Assembly: GCA_014360945.1 (NCBI GenBank)
Contig: JACIWM010000016.1
Coordinates: 1 to 19,496 of the forward strand
DNA from: Candidatus Bipolaricaulota bacterium
GTDB lineage: Bacteria; Bipolaricaulota; Bipolaricaulia; Bipolaricaulales; Bipolaricaulaceae
Length of the DNA: 19,496 nt
Reading direction: 5' to 3'
The notes below the pieces were generated by a model. It was not told where the DNA came from. It did no database searches and saw only the letters and a program-made list of their open reading frames with translations. Below, one piece after another: positions 8,015-15,602 of this stretch; the stretch's first letter is position 1, and the number at the start of each line of letters is the position of its first letter. The position numbers and the translations under genes were made by a program.

Positions 8015-9239
8015 AAAGGTCCTCGATGCGCAAAAGCTCGTTGTATTTGGCCACGCGCTCGGAGCGCGAGAGTGACCCAGTTTTTATTTGGCCACAACCG
8101 GTTCCCACGGCGAAATGGGCGATGGAGACGTCCTCCGTCTCCCCGGAGCGGTGGGAGATGATAGCGTTGTAGCCGGCGCTTTTGGCGATGTCCATGGTCT
8201 CCAAGGTCTCCGTCACCGTGCCGATCTGGTTGAGTTTCACAAGGATGGCGTTGGCCACGTTGTTTTGGATCCCGCGGCGCAAGCGTTCGGGGTTGGTGAC
8301 GAAGATATCGTCGCCCACAAGCTGGATTTTCTTGCCCAACCGGGCGGTGAGGAGGGCCCAGCCGTCCCAGTCCTCCTCAGCGAGCCCGTCCTCGATGGAG
8401 ATGATGGGGTAGCGATTAACCCACTCCTCATAGAGCTCCACCAGTTCCTGGGCGGTTTTCTCCCCATCGAAGCGGTAGACGCCGCGGCTTTCGTCGAAGA
8501 AGCTTGTGGCCGCGCAATCCAAAGCTAACGCCACATCCTTTCCTGGCTCATATCCGCTCTCTTCGATGGCGCGGACCAGGAATTTCAAGGCCTCTTCGTC
8601 GGAGGGAAGGCGCGGGGCGAATCCGCCTTCGTCGCCCACGGCCACCGAATGGCCTTCGCTTTTGAGGAGCTTGCGGAGGGTGTGGAAGACCTCGGCCCCG
8701 TACCGGAGAGCCTCGGCGAAGGTCTCTGCGCCCACAGGGACGATCATGAATTCCTGAATGGTCAAGCCGCTATCGGCATGGGCTCCGCCGTTGATGACGT
8801 TCATGAGGGGGATGGGCATGCGTCCGGATTTAGCGCCGGCAAGGTATTTGAAGAGAGGGAGGCCTAACGAGGCGGCAGCGGCCTTGCACACGGCCAAAGA
8901 AACGCCGAGGATGGCGTTGGCGCCAAGCCGACTTTTGTTTGGGGTTCCATCGAGTTCCAAGAGAATGGCGTCGATGTCCTCCTGCCAAAGGGGGTCCAAA
9001 CCCACGATTTCCGGGGCGATGATCTCGTTCACGTTGCGCACGGCCTGAAGAACGCCTTTTCCGTGGTACCGCCGGTCTTTATCCCGGAGTTCCAAGGCTT
9101 CGTATGTACCGGTGGATGCCCCGGAAGGCACGGCGGCCCGGGCCTCTGTGCCATCGTCCAGGAGGACTTCGACCTCCACCGTGGGATTGCCCCGAGAATC
9201 CAGGATCTCTCGCGCCCAAATGTCTTCTATCACGGCCAT
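7980..9239 (-). CDS. eno: Enolase
   Basis: Converts 2-phosphoglycerate to phosphoenolpyruvate in glycolysis/gluconeogenesis; cytoplasmic. 419 residues from ATG 9239 with GAGGTGAT upstream. All key parts are present: SGASTGTYEALELRD (39-53), H154 in NGGAHAD, catalytic E204 in GDEGGFAP, metal ligands D241, E283 in SIEDGLAEEDWDGW and D310 in VGDD, catalytic K335 in LVKLNQIGT, and the signature ISHRSGETED (361-370). ALDCAATSFFDE is slightly unusual (most read ALDCAASEFY) but keeps the Asp ligand. The C-terminal 11 or so codons overlap the next gene. It is first of the run eno-ftsB-dnaE-yvcK. Only weak -10-like sequences are seen upstream (TACACT on the minus strand near 9255-9265). Confidence 0.97.
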   Translation of the reverse strand: MAVIEDIWAREILDSRGNPTVEVEVLLDDGTEARAAVPSGASTGTYEALELRDKDRRYHGKGVLQAVRNVNEIIAPEIVGLDPLWQEDIDAILLELDGTPNKSRLGANAILGVSLAVCKAAAASLGLPLFKYLAGAKSGRMPIPLMNVINGGAHADSGLTIQEFMIVPVGAETFAEALRYGAEVFHTLRKLLKSEGHSVAVGDEGGFAPRLPSDEEALKFLVRAIEESGYEPGKDVALALDCAATSFFDESRGVYRFDGEKTAQELVELYEEWVNRYPIISIEDGLAEEDWDGWALLTARLGKKIQLVGDDIFVTNPERLRRGIQNNVANAILVKLNQIGTVTETLETMDIAKSAGYNAIISHRSGETEDVSIAHFAVGTGCGQIKTGSLSRSERVAKYNELLRIEDLYEPPMARWPSP

Positions 9240-9307
9240 CGCATCACCTCAAAAGGAGTGTAACGAAGGGGGTGGACCGCGGCCAGGGAGCGTTGTCCTT
9301 GTAGTTT

Positions 9308-9342
9308 GGGCAAAAAGAAAGGGGCCGGAAGTCCGGCCCCTT
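9308..9342 (-). terminator. Intrinsic terminator of the oligopeptide ABC operon
   Basis: Perfect inverted repeat AAGGGGCCGGA / TCCGGCCCCTT at 9319-9342 (11-bp arms, 2-base centre), located just after the stop of the binding-protein gene. Read on the minus strand the stem is followed by TTTCTTTTTGC, a U-rich tail. It also insulates the eno operon from the upstream transcription unit. Confidence 0.88.
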
Positions 9343-9363
9343 CCCGTGCAAAACCGAGCAGCA

Positions 9364-10899
9364 CTATTCCTTGTACAGCAGATCGAGGTGCGGCTCCATG
9401 GTGAGGTCGAGAACGATGCCCTTCACGTTCTTTTGGGCCACAAGGTAGGCCTGCTGATAGTTGGCCCAAAGCGGGATCCACGGCACATCGTAAGCGGAGA
9501 GGATTTGAATAGCTTGGTACAAGCCTGCTCGCACCTTTTCGTCAATAGTGCTGAGTGCCTTCGTCATTATCGCCTTATACGCTGGATAGTTGGAGTGGTG
9601 GTTGAAGAAAGTGCCCAGGGACTCCGGCGACTCCGTGGTCCAGGGTGCGAGGAAGTTCGAGGCCTCCAGGTAGTCCGGGTACCAGCCAAGGAGGAACATG
9701 TCGAAGCCGCCTTGGGACATGCGCTCCACGTACGCCGCCCACTCCAGGGTCTGGATGGTGACCTTCACCAGTCCAGTCTCCTCGATAGCCTGCTTGAGGA
9801 CCGCGGCCACGTCCGCTTCGGTGGTGCCGTAGTGGGTGGGCGTGTACCACAGGTTCACCTCCAAGGGGTTGGCCTCGGAGTAGCCGGCCTGGCGCAAAAG
9901 CTCCCGGGCCTTCTCGAGGTCGCGCTTGGGAAAGACAGGGATGGAGGCTCCAGCGGGAGGCAAGCCCTCGGGAACCATGGTGTAGATGGGGGTGTTGAGG
10001 CCGGAGAAGACCCGCTCGCAGATGGCGTCGCGGTCCACGGCATAGGCGATGGCCTGCCGCACCAGGGCGTTATCCACCGGCGGCTGGGTCACGTTGAAGA
10101 GGAGATAGCGGATGGAGACGCTCGGCCCGCGGATGACCTGGAGGTTCGGGTTCTTCTGAAGATCCACGATGTCCATGGGGTTGAACGTGCGGAAAGCGAT
10201 GTCCACGTCCCCGGCCTCCACGGCTGCCCGCAGCGCGGCCTCGTTGGCATAGATCACCCACACGATCCTCTTTGTCTTCGGAGCGGGCCCAAAATAGGTG
10301 GGCACGGCCTCAAGGACCACCCGCTCATCCGGCACGTACTCCACAATCCGGTACGGCCCGGTGCCCACATAACGGCCTTGAGCGAACTCATTCTCGGGTG
10401 CACCCGTATAAATCAAGGACGGAATGACGCTATCCGTCATGCGAATGAGGAACGTGGCATCCGGATAGTTGAGGGTGATCTTCACGGTGAGGTCGTCCAC
10501 CACCGTGATCTCCTTGATGACGTCGGCGATGAGGAAGACCCCGCCTTCAGGACCGTTCAGGCGGATCGTCCGGTCCAGGGCCCACTTCACCGCTTTGGCG
10601 TCACAAGGAGTGCCATCCCAGAACACCACACCCGGCCGAATGTGGAAGGTGTAGACCAAACCGTCATCGGAAACCTCCCAGGACTGGGCAATGGCGGGAA
10701 CGATCTTGTTTGTGCCGGGCTCCATCCCCACCAGGGCCTTGGTGGTGTGCCGAAGAATATGCCAGGTGAAGTGGTCATAGGAGTTGGCAAAGGAAAGTTC
10801 GGTGATGCGGTCGATGGTTCCAAGAACGAGGATATCACTTGCCGCCAAGGCCCATGCCGAAAACGCCAAAACCGCTAACACTGCAAACACCCTACGCAT
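9364..10899 (-). CDS. Dipeptide/oligopeptide ABC transporter, substrate-binding protein (family 5)
   Basis: Exported receptor for peptides, or possibly another family 5 ligand such as nickel or oligosaccharide. Start is ATG at 10899, supported by AAGGAGGTGAG just upstream, giving 511 residues with a signal peptide (MRRVFAVLAVLAFSAWALAA). An in-frame codon at 10962 would add 21 residues in front of the signal and is rejected. Family features: LVGMEPGTNKIVPAIAQSWEVS, then GLVYTFHIRPGVVFWDGTPCDAKAVKWALDR, later VRQAIAYAVDRDAICERVFSG and LEKARELLRQAGYSEANPLEV. No lipobox cysteine is present, so it would be soluble in the periplasm. It follows dppC after 112 bp, a gap with its own promoter-like sequence. 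Ends at a strong terminator. Confidence 0.92.
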   Translation of the reverse strand: MRRVFAVLAVLAFSAWALAASDILVLGTIDRITELSFANSYDHFTWHILRHTTKALVGMEPGTNKIVPAIAQSWEVSDDGLVYTFHIRPGVVFWDGTPCDAKAVKWALDRTIRLNGPEGGVFLIADVIKEITVVDDLTVKITLNYPDATFLIRMTDSVIPSLIYTGAPENEFAQGRYVGTGPYRIVEYVPDERVVLEAVPTYFGPAPKTKRIVWVIYANEAALRAAVEAGDVDIAFRTFNPMDIVDLQKNPNLQVIRGPSVSIRYLLFNVTQPPVDNALVRQAIAYAVDRDAICERVFSGLNTPIYTMVPEGLPPAGASIPVFPKRDLEKARELLRQAGYSEANPLEVNLWYTPTHYGTTEADVAAVLKQAIEETGLVKVTIQTLEWAAYVERMSQGGFDMFLLGWYPDYLEASNFLAPWTTESPESLGTFFNHHSNYPAYKAIMTKALSTIDEKVRAGLYQAIQILSAYDVPWIPLWANYQQAYLVAQKNVKGIVLDLTMEPHLDLLYKE

Positions 10900-10985
10900 C
10901 AGAATCTCACCTCCTTGATTGGAAAACACGGGTTGCGGATTTTTAAGCTTTTCCTCTCTCACCCCCTTTTCCGTGAGGATGTGCG

Positions 10986-11014
10986 ATTATAGGCGGGAGG
11001 CAGCTCTACGTCTA
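10986..11014 (-). promoter_or_regulatory. Candidate promoter of the peptide-binding protein gene
   Basis: On the minus strand TATAAT (10991-10986) is preceded at exactly 17 bases by TAGACG (11014-11009), 4 of 6 bases of TTGACA. Transcription would start near 10979, giving a leader of about 80 bases before ATG 10899. The -35 box overlaps the dppC stop codon. This would let the binding protein be made in excess over the permeases. Confidence 0.6.
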
Positions 11015-11920
11015 CGCCAGCTTGCGCCGACGTTTGGGGTTGACAAGATCCGAGATGCCTTCGCCCACCAGGCCAAAGCCCAGTGAGAGAAGGAGGATAG
11101 CGAGCCCCGGGAAGGTGATGAGCCACCAATATCCTGCCTGCAGATACCGCTGACCATTTTGAATATCGAATCCCCAATCGGGAGCCGGCGGAGGAAGGCC
11201 GTAACCTAAGAAGGCCAAGGCAGCCTCGGTGAGGATGGCGTCAGCGATATTGAATGAGGAAACGGCCATGATGGCGTTGACGGTGTTGGGAGCGATGTGG
11301 CGGAGGAGGATGCGCATTCCGGAGGCGCCGGTGGCGCGGGCCGCCTCCACAAACGTGTACTCCCGCACGCGCAGAACCTCGGCGCGAGTGATGCGGAAAT
11401 AGGTGGGAACGTAAACGAAAGCGATGGAAGCGATCATGGGAATGAGACCGGGTCCCATGACGGCGACAAGGGCAATGGCCAGGATCATGGAGGGAAAGGA
11501 GTAGATGGCATCCATGGTGAGGGAGAGGGCTCGATCCGGCCAGCTGCCGATGTACCCAGAGATCCAGCCCACCACGGATCCCACGCTCATGGCCAAGGCG
11601 ATGGAGGCAAAGGCCACCACAAGCGGGGCCCAGCCGCCACCCAAAACCCGGCTGAACACGTCCCGCTGAAGATGATCTGTTCCCATCCAGTTCTTCACCG
11701 TGGGCGGGGAAAGCCGCGGCAAAGAGTCGTAGCTTTTGGTGGGGTTATATGGAGGTACTCCCGGAAAGCGTCCATATTCCTCGGAGCCGCGCGGCCCGCA
11801 GATGACGGCCATGGCGATAAAGGAGAGGACGATACCCAGGCCGACTTTGAGGAGTATATGGCCCCGGAGTCTTCCGAGGCCGCTTGCTCGCACAAACCAG
11901 GCCACAAGTCCGCGTCTCAT
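11012..11920 (-). CDS. dppC: Dipeptide/oligopeptide ABC transporter permease (DppC type)
   Basis: Membrane subunit of a peptide importer. Start is ATG at 11920, giving 302 residues; GAGGT lies 5 bases upstream and the dppB stop overlaps as TAATG, so translation is coupled. The N-terminal region has a first helix (about 19-38), then the extended loop WMGTDHLQRDVFSRVLGG, a hallmark of DppC/OppC. Further helices include VVAFASIALAMSVGSVVGW and MILAIALVAVM. The ATPase-contact loop reads FVEAARATGASGMRILLRHIAPNTV. A longer in-frame reading beginning at 12025 has no ribosome-binding site and would run through dppB, so it is rejected. Usually partners DppB and ATPases DppD and DppF, which are not in this window. 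Confidence 0.92.
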   Translation of the reverse strand: MRRGLVAWFVRASGLGRLRGHILLKVGLGIVLSFIAMAVICGPRGSEEYGRFPGVPPYNPTKSYDSLPRLSPPTVKNWMGTDHLQRDVFSRVLGGGWAPLVVAFASIALAMSVGSVVGWISGYIGSWPDRALSLTMDAIYSFPSMILAIALVAVMGPGLIPMIASIAFVYVPTYFRITRAEVLRVREYTFVEAARATGASGMRILLRHIAPNTVNAIMAVSSFNIADAILTEAALAFLGYGLPPPAPDWGFDIQNGQRYLQAGYWWLITFPGLAILLLSLGFGLVGEGISDLVNPKRRRKLA

Positions 11921-12939
11921 TAGTACCTCACCCGCGGATCGATCACGGAATAAAGGAGGTCCACAATGAGGTTCACCGTGGCCACAAAGACTCCGATGAA
12001 GGCGATGGTCCCCTGCAGGGCCCACCAGTCCCGGTAATAAAGGCTCTGAATGAGGAAGCCGGCCACTCCCGGCCAGGAGAAAACGGTCTCCGTGAGGACT
12101 GCTCCGCCCATGAGCATGGCGAATTGCAGGCCGAACACGGTGATGATGGGGATGAGGGCGTTGCGCAGGGCGTGGCGAAGGATGACTATGCGTTCGACCA
12201 AGCCCTTGGAACGGGCGGTGGTCACGTACTCCGCACCAAGGACCTCGAGCATGGCCGCACGGGTCACCCGCCCAAGAAACCCCATTTGGGCCAATCCCAG
12301 CGTGACCCCGGGAAGAACCAGGTGTTTGACCACATCCACAAGGACTTCTTTGTCGCCGAGGATCAGGGCGTCGAGGAGATAAAACCCGGTGATGCGCTGG
12401 AAGGTGAAGGCGAAGCGGCCGGAGAGGCGGCTAGCCACAGGAAGCCAGCCGAGTTTCACGGCGAAAATTATTTGAAACATCAATCCTACCCAGAAGATGG
12501 GGAGGGCGAAGGAGCCGATATGGAGGACACGGATGATGTGATCTGAGGGTTTATCGGCGCGCACAGCGGCGATGATGCCGGTGGGAAGGCCAAAAAGGGC
12601 AGCAAAGATCATGCCCCAGACAGCAAGCTCCAAAGTCGCGGGGAGTCTGGACACGAGTTCCTCCGCCACCGGCTTTCCGGTGCGGGTGGAACGCCCTAGA
12701 TCTCCGTGAAGAAGGCCGCGTATGTACTCTGCGTACTGGACGTGCAATGGTTTATCAAGCCCCATCTCGTGGCGCTTTTGAGCGATCAATTCCGGGGAAA
12801 CGTTGCGGCCGCCGAGCATGGCGGAGACCGGATCACCCGGCATGATCCGCAGGACCAGGAACACCACGGAAACAAGGATGAACACCATGGGGACGGTCAG
12901 TGCCAAGCGCTGTACGATGTACCGCGTTATGCCGCCCAT
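11920..12939 (-). CDS. dppB: Dipeptide/oligopeptide ABC transporter permease (DppB type)
   Basis: First gene of the peptide-uptake operon, 339 residues. The N-terminus MGGITRYIVQRLALTVPMVF is the usual DppB form (RYI-RRL---P), so ATG 12939 is kept although the ribosome-binding site is weak (GGAC). Next comes LRIMPGDPVSAMLGGRNVSPE, the typical periplasmic loop. Helices are at about 12-31, 100-120, 135-155, 260-285 and 310-330. The ATPase-contact loop is EYVTTARSKGLVERIVILRHALRNALIP, followed by the conserved VFGLQFAMLMGGAVLTETVFSWPG. Transcription probably starts from a TATAGT box some 22 bases upstream. Confidence 0.93.
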   Translation of the reverse strand: MGGITRYIVQRLALTVPMVFILVSVVFLVLRIMPGDPVSAMLGGRNVSPELIAQKRHEMGLDKPLHVQYAEYIRGLLHGDLGRSTRTGKPVAEELVSRLPATLELAVWGMIFAALFGLPTGIIAAVRADKPSDHIIRVLHIGSFALPIFWVGLMFQIIFAVKLGWLPVASRLSGRFAFTFQRITGFYLLDALILGDKEVLVDVVKHLVLPGVTLGLAQMGFLGRVTRAAMLEVLGAEYVTTARSKGLVERIVILRHALRNALIPIITVFGLQFAMLMGGAVLTETVFSWPGVAGFLIQSLYYRDWWALQGTIAFIGVFVATVNLIVDLLYSVIDPRVRY

Positions 12940-12961
12940 GGTCGTCGTCCAAGAACGGCGA

Positions 12962-12967
12962 ACTATA
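12962..12967 (-). promoter_or_regulatory. Candidate -10 box of the dppBC operon
   Basis: TATAGT on the minus strand, 22 bases before the dppB ATG. No good -35 is seen at 16-18 bases, since that region is the pyrimidine tail of the preceding terminator. A short leader is implied, matching the weak ribosome-binding site. Confidence 0.4.
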
Positions 12968-12980
12968 ACGGGAAAGGGTG

Positions 12981-13017
12981 GAGAAGAAAAGCAAGGGCCC
13001 GGGAGAAACCCGGGCCC
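12981..13017 (-). terminator. Intrinsic terminator of the sigma-factor/PKD operon
   Basis: Perfect 9-bp stem GGGCCCGGG / CCCGGGCCC (12995-13003 and 13009-13017) with a 5-base loop, 21 bases after the stop of the PKD-protein gene. On the minus strand it is followed by TTGCTTTTCTTCTC, a U-rich tail. Confidence 0.88.
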
Positions 13018-13038
13018 CAGCGAGGAAGGGGGCGTACC

Positions 13039-14880
13039 CTAGATGCCTTCCAGGGCGCTGATCGTCGTCTGCCAGATGATGAACCGTACGTTCTGGGTGT
13101 AGGCCAGCGCCCGCCCGATGCGGAAGTCAATGCTGGGCACGAACGCTCCGCTGTAGCCCTCGGGAACCCCCACCACGAAGGGATTCGTGGGCGGGCTCAC
13201 CATGAGCTGCCGCAGCCGCACAAGGGAAGGCTGGGTATCGAGGCTTCCATTGCCGTCCATGTCTAGACGCAAGTCCAAGTACATGGAGGTGGCGTTGCGG
13301 AGGGTGAAAGAGTAGGTAATGCTGCCCGTTCCCACCGTGCCCTCCCGCACCACCTGCCAGCCGGAGCTTGTGGGCTCGGGAACAAGGCCCAAGGGCGCAG
13401 GCCCCGCCTCTTCCGTGAGGCCCACGATCTCCCCATCGGTGCGGATCTCGATGCGGAACGCATGCGGTGTGGTCCAGGTGGGCGAGCCATTCACCGTGAT
13501 ATACCAACGATCCGCGCCCCAAACATAAATCCCAGGAATGCCGTACATAGGGGGCATGCCCGGGATGCCCACGGGAAGAACCATGAACGTCTTGCTCGCC
13601 GAGTTTGAGGCTCCCTGATTATCGGTTACCGTGAGGGTCACCGTGTAAGTTCCCGGCGCGGCGTAGACCCAAGTGGCCACGGGCCCGCTTTGGTCGGGAA
13701 CGCCATCGCCATTCAGGTCCCACTGATAGGAAACGATGGTTCCATCGGGATCGTAGGAGCTGGTGCCGTTGAAGCTCACTGACTGGCCCACGAACGGGGC
13801 AGTGGGGCTATAGCTGAACTGGGCTACAGGCGGCTGATTCACCACAAGCGGGCTCACCACTACCGCCTGGAGGGTGGAGCCGGTGGCGCCTTTGTCATCC
13901 GTTACTACCAAACGCACCGTGTACGTTCCGGGAACTGTGTACCGATGGAACACAATTTTTCCGGTGGCATCGAAAATCCCATCGTTCTGGAAGTCCCACT
14001 GGTAGTTGGTGATGGTCCCGTCGGGATCATAAGAAGCGGAGGCATCGAATTGGACCCAGTCTCCGGCCCTGGGCGCGGTGGGGATGAACGTGAACTGGGC
14101 CGCAGGCGGCTGGTTCGCCACCGCCGGGACGAGGGTGATGTTCAGGGTGCGGGTCCCTCCCGGCAGGATGTACACGGTCGTGGTGTAGTCCTGATACCCG
14201 GTTTTGCGGACAAGAACGGTGTGGTAGCCGGCGGTAACGGTCAGGGTCCGCGGGGTATAGCCTCGGAAAATCCCGTCCACGTAGAGCTTGGCCAACGATG
14301 GGTTGGTAATCACCTGCAATGTCCCATAACCAGGAACCGGTCCAGACACGATCTGGAAGCTGGTGAAGTCAAAGGCCCGCTGGGTCGGTTCGGGCACGAT
14401 CCCCAAAACTTGGGCCTCAAGTTGCTCCTGCCAGCTTTGTGGATCCGGACCAAGGAGGGGGAAAGGCTGATCTGGCCCAAATCCCTGGAAGTAAGGGATG
14501 GGCACGGTGGTGGCCATGATCTGCAGCCACTCCGTCCCCGTGGGCGGGGTCACCTTGAATTGATAGCCCTTTCCCGGGCTGGGAATGGTGTGCACTCCGG
14601 CCGGGAAGAAGTTCTGGGACTCATAGTGGTTGGGGAAAATCTGCTGCACCCGGCCGTCGGGCATGATGTCCCAGATGTACACGTAGGCGGACTTGTTGAG
14701 CTCGAAGTGAATGCGGAGGGTCTCTCCCACCGCAAACGCTGGTTTATCCACCCAGATGCGCACCGTGAGTTCTCCCGTGGGGGGCTCGATCACAATCCCC
14801 AGGGGAACGGCCTCCTCCTGGCCCAGAGCAAGAACTCCCAGGACCAGGGCCGCGAACATCCCAAAAAACGCGCGCTTCAT
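13039..14880 (-). CDS. Exported DUF4384/PEGA/tandem-PKD protein
   Basis: Large exported protein, 613 residues, probably an envelope or surface-exposed structural/adhesive factor. ATG at 14880 has AAAGGAGGTAG before it and starts a signal peptide (MKRAFFGMFAALVLGVLALG); a much earlier in-frame start at 15057 would lie inside the preceding gene. Order: DUF4384-like domain (about 36-125: AYVYIWDIMPDGRVQQIFPN is its usual core), PEGA domain (about 187-250: YVDGIFRGYTP), PKD 1 (257-344) and PKD 2 (349-436), both with SYDPDGTI, YQWD and PGTYTVRL or PGTYTVTL, then about 175 residues I do not recognise. Three acidic loops of the D-x-N/D-x-D/N-G-x-x-D kind (296-304, 388-396, 540-548) may bind calcium. 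Last gene of the sigma-factor operon, 2 bases after the preceding gene. No enzyme motif is seen. Confidence 0.85.
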   Translation of the reverse strand: MKRAFFGMFAALVLGVLALGQEEAVPLGIVIEPPTGELTVRIWVDKPAFAVGETLRIHFELNKSAYVYIWDIMPDGRVQQIFPNHYESQNFFPAGVHTIPSPGKGYQFKVTPPTGTEWLQIMATTVPIPYFQGFGPDQPFPLLGPDPQSWQEQLEAQVLGIVPEPTQRAFDFTSFQIVSGPVPGYGTLQVITNPSLAKLYVDGIFRGYTPRTLTVTAGYHTVLVRKTGYQDYTTTVYILPGGTRTLNITLVPAVANQPPAAQFTFIPTAPRAGDWVQFDASASYDPDGTITNYQWDFQNDGIFDATGKIVFHRYTVPGTYTVRLVVTDDKGATGSTLQAVVVSPLVVNQPPVAQFSYSPTAPFVGQSVSFNGTSSYDPDGTIVSYQWDLNGDGVPDQSGPVATWVYAAPGTYTVTLTVTDNQGASNSASKTFMVLPVGIPGMPPMYGIPGIYVWGADRWYITVNGSPTWTTPHAFRIEIRTDGEIVGLTEEAGPAPLGLVPEPTSSGWQVVREGTVGTGSITYSFTLRNATSMYLDLRLDMDGNGSLDTQPSLVRLRQLMVSPPTNPFVVGVPEGYSGAFVPSIDFRIGRALAYTQNVRFIIWQTTISALEGI

Positions 14881-14882
14881 CG

Positions 14883-15602
14883 CTACCTCCTTTCCGGCTG
14901 GAACGCAAGCTGCACGATTTCCGCAAGCATCGCCGGCGTCAGGGCGCTTGCGATTTTTCCAGCCTCCATAGGACATACACCCAACGCGCTCAGCCGGTTC
15001 AGTCGGTCCTGCACGTACCCCAAAAAACGGGGATCCCCAGGGCTTCCGCCCTCCCAAAGGATGAAGTCCCCCACGGCCCAGGCCAACTCCAACACCACAC
15101 GATCAGCCGACGTGGCCGGGACTTGGGGGTCCATGACCGGTGGGGAAATGAGGCCGGAGCGGACAAGGACGCTGCGGGTGGCTAAAAGGAACCCCAAGCG
15201 AGCCCTAAGAACGCTCACGATCTCTTCCCCGCTTCTTCCCAGGGCTAAGAATTTGCGGGCTTCGTTCATCATGGAGGAGCCGGCTAAGCCGGTGTCTACA
15301 ATGAATCCCTGGGAAAGGGCGTACCGAATAACTTCCAAACACTCCAGGACTTGATCACGGGGGAGTTTTACTAAGTCCTGGAGGAGCAGGAGGGACACGG
15401 TAGTGGTGGCCCGGCCCGTGGCGAAACCGGAAAGGAGGGCTGCGGAGAAGGTGGCCGTGAATTCCGGCGGAAGGCCCAGGGCTTCCAGGGCCTGGAGCAC
15501 CTCCTCCGGCGCAGGCGGCGTGGATCGGAGGAGCAGGGGGGTCTGGGCGAAAACGAGACCGGCGCAGGCCACGAAAAGTACGCTAAGATGACAGATTTTC
15601 AC
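14883..15602 (-). CDS. Exported protein of unknown function
   Basis: I do not recognise this family. The best start is GTG at 15602, preceded by GGGAGG, giving 239 residues beginning MKICHLSVLFVACAGLVFAQ, a signal peptide with likely cleavage after FA; an ATG at 15632 has no such site. The mature part is mostly helical, Leu/Ala/Glu rich, with segments such as PAPEEVLQALEALGLPPEF, ATTTVSLLLLQDLVKLPRDQ and DRVVLELAWAVGDFILWEGG, and only one later Cys-Pro (GVCPMEAG). Stop and start codons overlap both neighbours (20 bp into the CBM48 gene, 2 bases before the PKD gene), so it belongs firmly to the sigma-factor operon. A regulatory or periplasmic partner role is only inferred. Confidence 0.75.
   Translation of the reverse strand: MKICHLSVLFVACAGLVFAQTPLLLRSTPPAPEEVLQALEALGLPPEFTATFSAALLSGFATGRATTTVSLLLLQDLVKLPRDQVLECLEVIRYALSQGFIVDTGLAGSSMMNEARKFLALGRSGEEIVSVLRARLGFLLATRSVLVRSGLISPPVMDPQVPATSADRVVLELAWAVGDFILWEGGSPGDPRFLGYVQDRLNRLSALGVCPMEAGKIASALTPAMLAEIVQLAFQPERR

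Noticed and set aside
9112..10878. Long plus-strand open stretch opposite the peptide-binding protein gene
   Set aside because: It is antisense to a clear family 5 binding protein and part of eno, its product resembles nothing, and it has no ribosome-binding site. It is a by-product of G+C-rich codon usage.
11921..12025. Longer dppC starting at 12025
   Set aside because: The extra 35 residues are out-of-frame dppB sequence with no ribosome-binding site. The TAATG junction at 11920 is a normal coupled start.
13720..14030. Repeated DNA within the PKD protein as a tandem repeat or CRISPR-like array
   Set aside because: The similarity is between two PKD protein domains (SYDPDGTI, YQWD) about 90 codons apart, and not between spaced identical DNA repeats.
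14881..15057. Longer N-terminus for the DUF4384/PKD protein
   Set aside because: The extension would be read inside the preceding exported-protein gene and would hide a good signal peptide that follows a near-perfect ribosome-binding site.
13945..15354. Plus-strand open stretch of about 469 codons opposite the PKD/PEGA protein
   Set aside because: It spans two real minus-strand genes with matching domains and start signals. The antisense product has no family resemblance.
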